From a virus, in IMG/VR virus record IMGVR_UViG_3300005663_000078, positions 1-46,304 of that record: DNA of 46,304 nt. One strand, 5' to 3'. Under the pieces are notes generated by a model. It was not told the origin of the DNA, made no database searches, and was given only the letters and a program-made list of their open reading frames with translations. Positions within the stretch are counted from its first letter, which is position 1. Each line of letters opens with the position of its first letter. Made by a program: the position numbers and the translations under genes. This document shows positions 1 to 6,104 of this stretch, one piece after another.

Positions 1-394
1 CATCATCAGCAGCAGCATCATCATAAGCAGCAGCATAAGCAGCATAAGCAGCATAAGCATCATAAGCAGCAGCATCATCAGCAGCAGCAGCATCATAAGC
101 AGCAGCACTTAATTGATCACCATCAATCAACCCATTTCCATAATCTATTGCGGCTTTTACGGCTGCTTTACTGCGGTCATCCTTCATTAAATGGAGAACC
201 GTTTCAACACATTTGCCTTTTGCTAGAGTTAAAATACGCTTATCAACTTTCAACCTTTGGGCTATCCATAGCATCCAATCACCGCGAGGGCAATTTTGCC
301 AGGATTCTTCAAATGTTTTGAACTTCTCCCTGAATTCCACAGCCTCACTACAAGGATTAAATTTTGCAATTTCTATTTTTTTAGTTATAGTCAT
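1..394 (-). CDS. Ala/Tyr/Asp-repeat protein, copy 2, N-terminal part (continues at 46304)
   Basis: The reading frame opens with ATG at 394 and runs off the left edge at base 1. Residues about 1-93 form a folded domain with the segments GDWMLWIAQRL, LAKGKC and MKDDRSKAAVKAAIDYGNGL, closely matching the intact paralogue at 45473-45997. From about base 113 leftwards the codons are almost only GCT, TAT and GAT, giving Ala, Tyr and Asp. The frame continues exactly in the segment 46085-46304 through the 71-bp overlap, and the joined product would be about 178 residues against 174 in the paralogue. It resembles phage and bacterial proteins annotated as putative immunity (Imm-5-like) proteins. The start overlaps the stop of the 59-aa gene by ATGA, so translation is coupled. 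Function unknown. Confidence 0.8.
   Translation of the reverse strand, partial: MTITKKIEIAKFNPCSEAVEFREKFKTFEESWQNCPRGDWMLWIAQRLKVDKRILTLAKGKCVETVLHLMKDDRSKAAVKAAIDYGNGLIDGDQLSAAAYDAAAADDAAAYDAYAAYAAYAAAYDDAAADD
7..77. repeat. 71-bp terminal overlap, left copy
   Basis: Bases 7-77 are identical to 46234-46304. The stretch is a low-complexity mix of cag, cat and aag triplets inside the repeat protein gene. The reading frame is preserved when the two copies are merged, which fits a circular or circularly permuted molecule whose assembly was opened in this repeat. Because the sequence is itself repetitive, the true number of units at the junction may be miscounted. Confidence 0.85.
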
Positions 395-570
395 AATTCT
401 AAATTTTCTTCGCCTTGATGCTCTAATAAATAATCCCGCTTTTCTGCTATCGCTATCCATAAAGGGTAAGCAGTTTCGTTGTCTGGCTGGCCGTCTTCGT
501 CAAAGGGGTAATATCTCTCATGGTAAACCATCCCTGACTTTTCAAGCTCTGCTATTACTTCTTCGGTCAT
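391..570 (-). CDS. Hypothetical 59-aa acidic protein
   Basis: A short frame begins MTEEVIAELEKSGMVYH and ends in HQGEENLEL. It carries no signal peptide or membrane segment. Its ATG overlaps the stop codon of the upstream gene (TAATG), and its stop overlaps the ATG of the repeat protein (ATGA), so it sits in a tightly coupled operon with both. Its last codons contain the GGCGAAG heptamer found at the duplication junction near 46011. I do not recognise the family. Confidence 0.7.
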   Translation of the reverse strand: MTEEVIAELEKSGMVYHERYYPFDEDGQPDNETAYPLWIAIAEKRDYLLEHQGEENLEL

Positions 571-926
571 TATATTAACCTAAGAGTTCCTATTTCGCCT
601 TTGATGTATTGAATAATTTGTAGCTGGGTGTCAGGATTAACCATGAATAAATACTTTTCAAGAGGTGTAAACCGTTCACCTCTTGTAAAATCTTGCATTC
701 CGAATGCCCAACCATTCCCATAGCTAATTGTCTTATAGATTTTAGGCATAATTTCTTTTGCCCTGTCAGATGCGCAATCCCCAGTCATTTGCCCGTATAT
801 GCACCTCTCATTGTGTGAGCGGTTAAAATGTCTGAAATCTAATCTACCTTTCTCCTTATCTGTAGCCACTTTTATTATGTGGTCTATCTCCTCAATTGCT
901 GTTTGAATAAATTGTGCCTTTTTCAT
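570..926 (-). CDS. Hypothetical protein, first gene of the repeat-protein operon
   Basis: The frame starts MKKAQFIQTAIEEIDHIIKV and is about 118 residues long. An in-frame extension to 959 exists, but it enters the promoter/operator palindrome at 955-971, so the ATG at 926 is preferred. It is a soluble, mixed-charge protein with no recognised motif. It is followed directly by the 59-aa gene (stop/start overlap TAATG). The palindrome about 30 bp upstream suggests that it opens the operon that crosses the window ends. Confidence 0.7.
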   Translation of the reverse strand: MKKAQFIQTAIEEIDHIIKVATDKEKGRLDFRHFNRSHNERCIYGQMTGDCASDRAKEIMPKIYKTISYGNGWAFGMQDFTRGERFTPLEKYLFMVNPDTQLQIIQYIKGEIGTLRLI

Positions 927-954
927 AATCGTCTGTATTAGTACACAACGAAGG

Positions 955-971
955 TACAAAACATATTTGTA
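955..971 (-). promoter_or_regulatory. Palindromic promoter/operator element 1
   Basis: TACAAA-ACATA-TTTGTA, preceded by cgaagg on the plus strand. This is one of seven related palindromes, each just upstream of a minus-strand operon. Read on the minus strand it gives a TTTTGTACCTTCG sequence resembling a Bacteroidota -7 region. It drives the gene starting at 926. Both the promoter and the operator role are inferred from position and recurrence. Confidence 0.6.
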
Positions 972-1020
972 ATAACCTAATCAGGTTAGTTTATTCCCAA
1001 GAAAGTATAGAGATTTATTT

Positions 1021-1290
1021 TTATGCCGCTGTCTCTATAGGCTTTGGAGTAAGCCCCGACCATCGGTAACTAGTCCTAAAAAATTCATCACATTTTTCAA
1101 CGACTTCCATCTTAACAAAAGTGTGGGAATGTGTTTTACGATTAAATTGATAAAAGGAAGTTGGCTCTACATTGATAGCTTTAGCGATACTATGCCGTGA
1201 TATTTTAGAAAGTGGCGTAGACTTTTCCAAAATGAATGTCTCTATCCACCGATCAAACTCTTTAGCGTCTACGTATTTTACTTCTGGCAT
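1021..1290 (-). CDS. Small helix-turn-helix-like protein, possible regulator
   Basis: An 89-residue protein starts MPEVKYVDAKEFDRW. Residues about 28-60 (ISRHSIAKAINVEPTSFYQF) have the spacing of a helix-turn-helix with a recognition helix ending in Phe-Tyr, as in Cro/CI-like or XRE-like proteins, although the match is loose. The ATG at 1290 is preferred over 1305, because the upstream codons run into the palindrome at 1301-1317. That element lies directly against its own start, as would be expected of an autoregulated phage repressor. The DNA-binding role is inference. Confidence 0.6.
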   Translation of the reverse strand: MPEVKYVDAKEFDRWIETFILEKSTPLSKISRHSIAKAINVEPTSFYQFNRKTHSHTFVKMEVVEKCDEFFRTSYRWSGLTPKPIETAA

Positions 1291-1300
1291 ATTACAAAGG

Positions 1301-1317
1301 TACAAATATTTATTGTA
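1301..1317 (-). promoter_or_regulatory. Palindromic promoter/operator element 2
   Basis: TACAAA-TATTT-ATTGTA, the most degenerate right arm of the seven copies. It ends about 11 bp from the start codon of the HTH-like gene (1290), so the transcript would have almost no leader. The role is inferred from recurrence and position. Confidence 0.55.
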
Positions 1318-1321
1318 ATTT

Positions 1322-1639
1322 CTATAACAAGAGTATCAATACTAACAACACTCCCTCAATAGTGGCAATTTTAATCCAGCGATTACGCTTTTTATTGCCT
1401 AGCTTCTTTTCCTTTTTAATCTGCTGACCCTGAAGATCAATAATTGTGTCCCTTTTATGGACTTCAATCTTTAAATCCTGGGCTATAAGAATAGTCTTTG
1501 AGTAATTCTCTTTAATATCACGGCATGAGTCGTTCCCAGGCTGCGATAATACTGTCCTGCTCGTTAGCATCAATATCAGAATTCCAATGATGGAAAATAA
1601 TCTTGTCAGGCTCTTTAGTCTCAATCTTCTTAATTTCAT
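1322..1639 (-). CDS. Membrane protein nested in the preceding gene, spanin-like
   Basis: A 105-residue frame begins MKLRRLRLKSLTRLF and overlaps the 75-aa upstream gene by 122 bp in another frame. It has an N-terminal hydrophobic segment (about residues 14-32, SIIGILILMLTSRTVLS) that could be a signal or an anchor, a charged middle with heptad-like character, and a second membrane helix at the C-terminus (about 89-105). A downstream ATG inside the hydrophobic segment is a less attractive start. Out-of-frame nesting of two small membrane proteins near an endolysin recalls Rz/Rz1 spanins, but no lipobox cysteine is clear. The call is tentative. Confidence 0.55.
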   Translation of the reverse strand: MKLRRLRLKSLTRLFSIIGILILMLTSRTVLSQPGNDSCRDIKENYSKTILIAQDLKIEVHKRDTIIDLQGQQIKKEKKLGNKKRNRWIKIATIEGVLLVLILLL

Positions 1640-1745
1640 GTTTAAGCGACTTTATGTTGTGCCGGGTACTTGCACCGCCAAACACAAAGTAAAGGGCTAC
1701 AACGATTAATATTAAGTCTCGTATGTCAAGTTTGTTGAAAGTCAT
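1518..1745 (-). CDS. Small single-span membrane protein, i-spanin-like candidate
   Basis: A 75-residue protein has one hydrophobic helix (about residues 10-24, LILIVVALYFVFGG) followed by a charged, helix-prone region rich in Lys and Glu. This is the layout of an inner-membrane spanin subunit such as Rz. Its start overlaps the end of the upstream 127-aa gene by 4 bp. The next gene starts inside it. The endolysin at 2562-3182 is upstream in the same operon. The assignment rests on architecture and position only. Confidence 0.6.
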   Translation of the reverse strand: MTFNKLDIRDLILIVVALYFVFGGASTRHNIKSLKHEIKKIETKEPDKIIFHHWNSDIDANEQDSIIAAWERLMP

Positions 1746-2125
1746 TTATTATGATTGTAAAGTGTTAAATTCTTTGGGGAGAAAATATAATGATCCGCCA
1801 TAGATATTTTTTTGTGTAAAATCTTCTTCCAATGTTTTGTTTTACTGTATAAATATAGTCTATCAATATCACTAAGAGCATCAATCTTCCATCTATAAAA
1901 ATTTTTCATCTCTTTACCCGGTTTATCAATTTGCAAATCTTCAATTATTCCGAGCTCAATTAATATGTCATTATGGTATGAAATCATGCTCATATGATAA
2001 TATACCCAAACTAAATATTCTATTTCCTTTATACTGATTTTCATTAGATCACCAACCTTACAATCGGCAAATTTACCGAATCCTAAAATGCTCTTCTTAG
2101 TTAATGTTCTAAGTAAAACAGTCAT
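1742..2125 (-). CDS. Hypothetical protein with exodeoxyribonuclease X C-terminal-like segment
   Basis: The frame encodes 127 residues. The segment LGFGKFADCKVGDLMKIS with the following YLVWVYYH resembles the small domain found at the C-terminus of exodeoxyribonuclease X and in DUF3820 proteins (FGKYKG...YLRW pattern). No nuclease catalytic residues are present, so any activity is doubtful. It is translationally coupled to the 29-aa peptide upstream (ATGA) and to the membrane gene downstream. Confidence 0.6.
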   Translation of the reverse strand: MTVLLRTLTKKSILGFGKFADCKVGDLMKISIKEIEYLVWVYYHMSMISYHNDILIELGIIEDLQIDKPGKEMKNFYRWKIDALSDIDRLYLYSKTKHWKKILHKKISMADHYIFSPKNLTLYNHNK

Positions 2126-2211
2126 ATCAAAGCCGAAATTGTTATACTTAATAATATTGCTACATTATAAATGTATAGTGCCGTTACCCAATCGTAAAAG
2201 TCTAGTTTCAT
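2122..2211 (-). CDS. 29-residue hydrophobic peptide
   Basis: A very short frame, MKLDFYDWVTALYIYN followed by VAILLSITISALI, is essentially one membrane helix. It overlaps the start of the 127-aa gene by ATGA and fills the gap after the 69-aa gene. The coupling argues that it is translated. Function unknown; a small membrane peptide in a lysis region could influence lysis timing. Confidence 0.45.
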   Translation of the reverse strand: MKLDFYDWVTALYIYNVAILLSITISALI

Positions 2212-2215
2212 TGTT

Positions 2216-2425
2216 CTATTCTTTAAATTTTGATGTATCCCGTCTAAAAGTTCCATTTGATATATCTACTATAATAGTTTCAGGTACATTGGGGATTTTT
2301 CTTTCAAATGACTTACGCTTACACCAATCCTTGAAGGTCTCAAAATTATAATTCCCATTATAAACTGCCTGTCCGTATTTCACTTGCGTATAAACAATAT
2401 ATCTAAGATCAAAACTATAATTCAT
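2216..2425 (-). CDS. Hypothetical 69-aa protein
   Basis: The frame starts MNYSFDLRYIVYTQVKYG. It contains an FKDWCKRKSF stretch and is rich in aromatic and charged residues. No known motif was recognised. Its start overlaps the stop of the 47-aa gene by ATGA, and it belongs to the operon headed by the gene at 3179-3805 and the endolysin. Confidence 0.6.
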   Translation of the reverse strand: MNYSFDLRYIVYTQVKYGQAVYNGNYNFETFKDWCKRKSFERKIPNVPETIIVDISNGTFRRDTSKFKE

Positions 2426-2565
2426 TGTGATTTTACATTAACTTTCTCACATGCAAATCTATGACCCTTGACAGCCTCATCCCATGTGGAATACCTGTCC
2501 TGATAACCATCATCTTCACCGCCAAATATCATCGTCTCAAATACTAAAATATATTTATCGCTCAT
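2422..2565 (-). CDS. Hypothetical 47-aa protein
   Basis: A short frame starts MSDKYILVFETMIFGGEDD and overlaps the endolysin stop by 4 bp and the next gene by ATGA. The double overlap is the main support for translation. It is acidic, with one Trp and one Cys and no membrane segment. Family not recognised. Confidence 0.6.
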   Translation of the reverse strand: MSDKYILVFETMIFGGEDDGYQDRYSTWDEAVKGHRFACEKVNVKSQ

Positions 2566-3182
2566 AATGATTTCCCGTAAGTGCCGTTTTTCTTTAATCG
2601 CTCGTATGCCTTTTTGATACGCACGTCATAGTTGTACATCTTATATCCTTTGCCATTGTACCCACGTGCAAACAGATCGTAACGCTTAGACTTTAAATGC
2701 CTCAGTAGATTATTGCCGCTAATGAAGTTCATCATTCCCCTAGCCTGTTCTAATTCATTTAATTCAAAAGCATCAACCATATCCATAACACTGTCAAATC
2801 CTGCGACCTTAAAGTTAAAGCCCATTACTTGGCCCAATCCCCAAGAAGTAGAAAGGTGAGCTATTTCAAAGTTAACTGCGCAAGCCTTGATGAAAGCATC
2901 CCACTCTTCTAATTGTCGCTCTACCCGGTTTTCTAAGATGAATTCCCCGTCTACATAAACTTTGTAAGAGCCGCGTTTACCTCTCGTATAATGAGCGTCA
3001 CGATCTTTTCTGTTTAGTAGTCTTACAAACCAATGCGGTTCAAACTGAATTTTGATTCTTTGTTCGCCTTCCCAATCGGTGAAGAAACCACTGCCGGAAG
3101 ACTCTACTTCCATAACCGCTTGGATCATTTCAGGTTCAAGCCCGAATTCAATCGCTAGTTGTTCAGATAGTTTTTTCATCAA
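2562..3182 (-). CDS. Endolysin, N-acetylmuramidase domain (DUF3380-like)
   Basis: A 206-residue protein matches the N-acetylmuramidase family (PF11860, Salmonella phage Gp110-like) over nearly its full length. Family landmarks are IQAVMEVESSGSGF near residues 20-33, where the Glu of VESSG (residue 27) is the expected catalytic acid, then IQFEPHWF, STSWGLGQVMGFN and RGYNGKGY near the C-terminus. It has no signal peptide, so it needs a holin or another export route; holin candidates lie at 5212-5409 and 7050-7662. It would cleave the glycan strands of peptidoglycan during host lysis. Its ATG overlaps the stop of the preceding gene by 4 bp. Confidence 0.9.
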   Translation of the reverse strand: MMKKLSEQLAIEFGLEPEMIQAVMEVESSGSGFFTDWEGEQRIKIQFEPHWFVRLLNRKDRDAHYTRGKRGSYKVYVDGEFILENRVERQLEEWDAFIKACAVNFEIAHLSTSWGLGQVMGFNFKVAGFDSVMDMVDAFELNELEQARGMMNFISGNNLLRHLKSKRYDLFARGYNGKGYKMYNYDVRIKKAYERLKKNGTYGKSL

Positions 3183-3805
3183 TTTGACGTTTCGTTTACC
3201 ACAAGTTCATCACTCGCTTCATCACCCCATGCTGTAACGATTAGATAATGTTTTTGGCCATCACAATATACAGGCTGTAAAACTACCGGGTCAGGAACTT
3301 GGATTTTTGAAAGTTTATTCTTTTTAATCTCCATGTTTTTAGTATTAAAGTCTTTAATAGGAGCGGCTATTTCTAAGGGTGCTTTACTGATATCCCCACT
3401 AAACATCGTAAATGTTGGTGATATTACGGGAAAATTAAAAGCACTAAAAATAGCAGTCCCTCGTTCTTCTATTATTTCCACTGGCCTTACTGCTTGCGCT
3501 TTCTTCTCTTCATATTGCAAATAGTCCTTATGCGAAGCAATATTTGCCCCGCCCCATGCAATATTTTCATACACTAAATCTATATCCTCTATGGAGAAAT
3601 TCTCAATTTCGTTTATGTTCTTTTCGGGAATATCGCCTTTGTAATTCTGGACGTTACCGTATATCAATCCATCTGATTTTATTTCGGCCCTAACAATTTC
3701 TGATTGTGGGATAACTTTAATGGACTCCATCAATCTGTCAACTTCGGTATAAAATTCTGTGTGAATTTCTTGTACAAGTGTTGCTGTATCTTTTTGTGTG
3801 GTCAT
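3179..3805 (-). CDS. Hypothetical 208-aa protein ahead of the endolysin
   Basis: The start MTTQKDTATLVQEIHTEF at 3805 is preferred over 3856, because the upstream codons cover the divergent promoter. The protein is soluble and rich in Ile, Glu and Lys, with segments such as PVVLQPVYCDGQKHYLI and an acidic end. No motif was recognised. It is the first gene of the operon that contains the endolysin, behind palindromic element 3. A structural or lysis-accessory role is possible but unproven. Confidence 0.65.
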   Translation of the reverse strand: MTTQKDTATLVQEIHTEFYTEVDRLMESIKVIPQSEIVRAEIKSDGLIYGNVQNYKGDIPEKNINEIENFSIEDIDLVYENIAWGGANIASHKDYLQYEEKKAQAVRPVEIIEERGTAIFSAFNFPVISPTFTMFSGDISKAPLEIAAPIKDFNTKNMEIKKNKLSKIQVPDPVVLQPVYCDGQKHYLIVTAWGDEASDELVVNETSN

Positions 3806-3831
3806 AATATATTTATTATACCCTACGAAGT

Positions 3832-3849
3832 TACAAAATAACTTTGTAT
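3832..3849 (-). promoter_or_regulatory. Palindromic promoter/operator element 3
   Basis: TACAAA-ATAAAC-TTTGTA, with a 6-bp spacer instead of 5. It lies between the divergent genes at 3805 (minus) and 3877 (plus), and its right arm forms the TTTG -33 motif of the plus-strand promoter. One protein bound here could therefore control both directions. The role is inferred. Confidence 0.6.
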
Positions 3850-3873
3850 TAAGCAAATGTTTCTTATCTTTGT
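3844..3873 (+). promoter_or_regulatory. Plus-strand Bacteroidota-type promoter of the 3877 operon
   Basis: TTTG at 3844-3847 and TATCTTTG at 3866-3873 match the Bacteroidota -33 (TTTG) and -7 (TAnnTTTG) elements with an 18-bp gap. The ATG of the first gene is at 3877, only 3 bp after the -7 box, so the mRNA should be leaderless or nearly so. Confidence 0.65.
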
Positions 3874-3876
3874 GGT

Positions 3877-4179
3877 ATGGATAGTATAAATTTTCATAAA
3901 GTCATCAATTGGCAAAGGGAAACGTTTAGACACGCAACCGCATTATCAAAGATTGCACATTTAAAACAGGAATTGGAAGAACTTGAAGCCGATATAAAAG
4001 AAGATAAGGATAGTAGGCTTGAATTCGCAGATTGTTTTATTCTTTTATTTGGTGCTGCTGAATGTGAGGGAATGACGTATTCAAGTATACAAATGTGTAT
4101 TGAAAACAAAATGGAAATTAATTACAATAGAAAATGGGGCGATCCTGATGAAAACGGGGTTGTAAATCATATCAAATAA
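3877..4179 (+). CDS. dATP/dGTP diphosphohydrolase-like (MazG superfamily, DUF550)
   Basis: A 100-residue all-helical protein has the MazG-type metal-binding pattern: an LKQELEELEADI helix followed about 15 residues later by LEFADCFILLF (E-x2-D). The start INFHKVINWQRETF and the tail ENKMEINYNRKWGDPDENG are typical of phage DUF550 proteins. The expected reaction is hydrolysis of (d)NTPs to the monophosphate and pyrophosphate, which adjusts nucleotide pools or removes signalling nucleotides. It is the first gene of the plus-strand island, directly at its promoter. Confidence 0.8.
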   Translation: MDSINFHKVINWQRETFRHATALSKIAHLKQELEELEADIKEDKDSRLEFADCFILLFGAAECEGMTYSSIQMCIENKMEINYNRKWGDPDENGVVNHIK

Positions 4180-4187
4180 TATAAGCT

Positions 4188-4541
4188 ATGACCCACAAAA
4201 GCTACATGAAACAAACCATATTCAACCGCAACAAGTACGGGAATATTCGCCAAACTTATAACGGATATTCCTATGACTCTAAATTAGAAGCTCAATATGC
4301 TGCGAACCTGGATTGGAGAATCAAAGCCGGGGAAGTTGAAAAGTGGGAACGTCAACATAAGATAAGCCTTGATGTAAACGATGTACACATAGCCAATTAT
4401 TTCATTGATTTTAAGGTTTATTTAACGGACGGATCAATAGAATATCATGAATGCAAAGGGCCGATAACTGAAGTTTGGCGGCTAAAGTTCAAACTAACCA
4501 AAGCCCTGTATCCTGATTGGGTGTTTAAAGTAATAAAATAG
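4188..4541 (+). CDS. DUF1064 protein, PD-(D/E)XK nuclease-like
   Basis: A 117-residue protein carries the DUF1064 pattern: YDSKLEAQYAANL (acidic residue in the first helix), ANYFIDFKVYL (Asp of the PD motif) and EYHECKGPI (E-x-K). This order matches the PD-(D/E)XK nuclease fold used by phage resolvases and repair nucleases. An alternative start is the next in-frame ATG at 4206. It lies between the MazG-like gene and a small gene, 8 bp downstream of the former. Cleavage activity is inferred from the motif. Confidence 0.75.
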   Translation: MTHKSYMKQTIFNRNKYGNIRQTYNGYSYDSKLEAQYAANLDWRIKAGEVEKWERQHKISLDVNDVHIANYFIDFKVYLTDGSIEYHECKGPITEVWRLKFKLTKALYPDWVFKVIK

Positions 4542-4543
4542 AT

Positions 4544-4762
4544 ATGAGTAAATTCACTGAGAATATAGAGCTTGACGCTCGCATAGTATTTGCTGCAATG
4601 CGCGGTGGCATTGACGGAGTTATGGAATTCGCCTTTAACCATAGGCAACATTTTAAAACTGCGAACGATGCGGTTGAGAGGGCGAAGTGGCTTAAAACCC
4701 AATCGGAGGACTATATAACAAAGGTCAGCGAAAAGGCAGCTAAAATAGAACTGATGAAATGA
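4544..4762 (+). CDS. Hypothetical 72-aa protein
   Basis: A small, helix-rich frame starts MSKFTENIELDARIVFAAMR. It has no membrane segment or metal-binding motif. It begins 2 bp after the DUF1064 stop and overlaps the methylase start by 4 bp (ATGA), so it is clearly part of the operon. Not recognised. Confidence 0.65.
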   Translation: MSKFTENIELDARIVFAAMRGGIDGVMEFAFNHRQHFKTANDAVERAKWLKTQSEDYITKVSEKAAKIELMK

Positions 4763-5193
4763 CTGAGAAACAAATGAATAAAGGATTATTCACAAGTAAT
4801 TCTCAGGATTGGGAGACTCCACAAGATTTATTCAATTTATTAAACCAAGAATTTAATTTCACTTTAGATCCATGCTGTACTATTGATACTGCCAAATGTG
4901 AAAAATTCTATACTCTAAAGGACAACGGATTAATCCAAGACTGGACCGGAGAAACAGTATTTTGCAATCCTCCCTATTCCCGTGAATTAAAACGATGGAT
5001 TTATAAATGCTTTTGTGAATCTAAAAAGCTAAATACTACCGTTGTCATGTTAATTCCTGCAAGGACAGATACTAAACATTTTCATGAATATATCTATGGC
5101 AAACATCAGATCAGATTCATTAAAGGAAGATTGAGATTTCAAGGTGCAAAATGGAATGCGCCTTTCCCTTCAATGATAGTAGTAATGAAATAA
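4759..5193 (+). CDS. DNA N6-adenine methyltransferase (phage Dam family)
   Basis: A 144-residue protein matches the phage Dam family (PF05869). It has the opening motif NSQDWETPQDLF, FTLDPCC, and the catalytic tetrad NPPY at residues 70-73 (FCNPPYS), then VVMLIPARTDTKHFHEY and RLRFQGAKWNAPFPS. The enzyme transfers methyl groups from S-adenosylmethionine to adenine N6, commonly shielding phage DNA from host restriction. It overlaps the previous gene by 4 bp. A start at the second ATG (4774) would match many relatives better. Confidence 0.88.
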   Translation: MTEKQMNKGLFTSNSQDWETPQDLFNLLNQEFNFTLDPCCTIDTAKCEKFYTLKDNGLIQDWTGETVFCNPPYSRELKRWIYKCFCESKKLNTTVVMLIPARTDTKHFHEYIYGKHQIRFIKGRLRFQGAKWNAPFPSMIVVMK

Positions 5194-5211
5194 TATAAAA
5201 GAAGTTTAGCC

Positions 5212-5409
5212 ATGACAGAAAAACAGATCAATAATTTCAAAAGCCGACTCACATCCAGGAAACTAATACTTTCCGTGTCCGTGCTTTGCGTGGCAACAAC
5301 AGCCCTATTCTTAAAGTTTTCCACTTTTGGGGAATGGTCAACATTTACTATATTTATACTTGGGCTTTATAAGGCTGCAAACGTTATGGAATCAAAGGTG
5401 AATAAATAA
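5212..5409 (+). CDS. Small two-span membrane protein, holin-like
   Basis: A 65-residue protein has a charged N-terminus (NNFKSRLTSRK), two hydrophobic stretches (about residues 17-34 and 43-56) and a short charged tail. The layout and the GLYKAANV ending resemble small phage holins, which form pores that release endolysin. It overlaps the next gene by one base (TAATG). The endolysin is on the other strand nearby. The holin assignment comes from topology only; the membrane genes at 7050-7662 are rivals. Confidence 0.6.
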   Translation: MTEKQINNFKSRLTSRKLILSVSVLCVATTALFLKFSTFGEWSTFTIFILGLYKAANVMESKVNK

Positions 5410-5747
5410 TGAAAAAAAAGAAAATTGACATTCCTATTTATGGTGGTGACTTGACAATATACCATTCTAAAACTCTAAAATACGTAAGGAAAAAACACAA
5501 GCTTGTTTCTACGAATGGATTTGATGCAATTACATTCAGAACCTATGCAAAAAATGGCTATGCACGTTATTATTTAGCTTTTAAAAAAGATGTAGATGCT
5601 GGGATTATTGCGCATGAAGCTTTACATATAGTATCTTTTATTTTTCAGGACTACAAAATAAAATTTCAATTAAAAAATGATGAACCTCAATGTTACTTAT
5701 TAGAGTGGATTGTTAAACAAGTACATGAATTTATAGATGAAAAATAA
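5409..5747 (+). CDS. Putative zinc metallopeptidase-like protein with HEALH motif
   Basis: A 112-residue protein contains IIAHEALHIVSFIF, an HExxH zinc-binding motif at residues 69-73, followed by a helical region with NDEPQCYLLEWIVKQVHEFI that could provide the third ligand. Small HExxH proteins of this kind recur in phages, usually without a known substrate. It is the last long gene before the terminator at 6061-6083 and is coupled to the holin-like gene by a one-base overlap. A role in cell-envelope processing is possible. Confidence 0.7.
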   Translation: MKKKKIDIPIYGGDLTIYHSKTLKYVRKKHKLVSTNGFDAITFRTYAKNGYARYYLAFKKDVDAGIIAHEALHIVSFIFQDYKIKFQLKNDEPQCYLLEWIVKQVHEFIDEK

Positions 5748-5878
5748 AATAAAATTTCCTATTGTCAAGACTTACTCATCCGATCCTATCTTTAATACAA
5801 ATTAGAATACTCTTGCACAATATCCCATAATAGATTTTAGCTTGTTGATCCTTAAGAAATGATTGTAAACACAAAAAT
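5748..5878. other. Intergenic stretch without recognised feature
   Basis: A+T-rich sequence after the HEALH gene. I see no convincing frame, hairpin or promoter box before the 35-aa frame at 5879. Confidence 0.4.
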
Positions 5879-5986
5879 ATGAACAACAACCATGAGTGCG
5901 CACACATTACTTTCCCGACCGGGAATGTGGCTGCTGGCGACCCTACAGACGTAAAAGTGTTTACGGAAGGGAAAGACAGGTTGTAG
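5879..5986 (+). CDS. Candidate 35-aa protein
   Basis: A short frame starts MNNNHECAHITFPTGN and ends in FTEGKDRL. It is not hydrophobic, and its Gly, Pro and Thr content looks protein-like, but there is no overlap with a neighbour to confirm translation. It lies alone in a 350-bp gap between the HEALH gene and the next promoter. Confidence 0.35.
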   Translation: MNNNHECAHITFPTGNVAAGDPTDVKVFTEGKDRL

Positions 5987-5994
5987 ATTACAAC

Positions 5995-6011
5995 TAAATT
6001 TTGTATATTCG
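5995..6011 (+). promoter_or_regulatory. Plus-strand promoter-like element
   Basis: The sequence AAATTTTGTATATTCGC matches, almost base for base, the minus-strand sequence at palindromic element 7 (TTTTGTATATTCGC). This suggests a promoter reading right towards the gene at 6105. The terminator hairpin at 6061-6083 lies between them, so the gene may be attenuated or only partly served from here. Confidence 0.4.
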
Positions 6012-6060
6012 CTGTGTTCTTTGCTATTAGTGAGGAATATTGTTATATTTAAATAAAATC

Positions 6061-6083
6061 AGCCCATCAAAACCTGGTGGGCT
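6061..6083. terminator. Hairpin terminator, possibly bidirectional
   Basis: AGCCCATC and GGTGGGCT pair around the loop AAAACCT, including one G-T pair, and are followed by TTTTGT on the plus strand. On the minus strand the hairpin is followed by GATTTTATTT, so it could also stop the leftward structural transcript that ends at 6592. Confidence 0.7.
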
Positions 6084-6104
6084 TTTGTACTTTGTTATGT
6101 GAGA

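Noticed and set aside
1-110. A CRISPR-like array in the triplet repeats
   Set aside because: The units are 3-bp codon repeats inside an open reading frame, without spacers or palindromic repeats.
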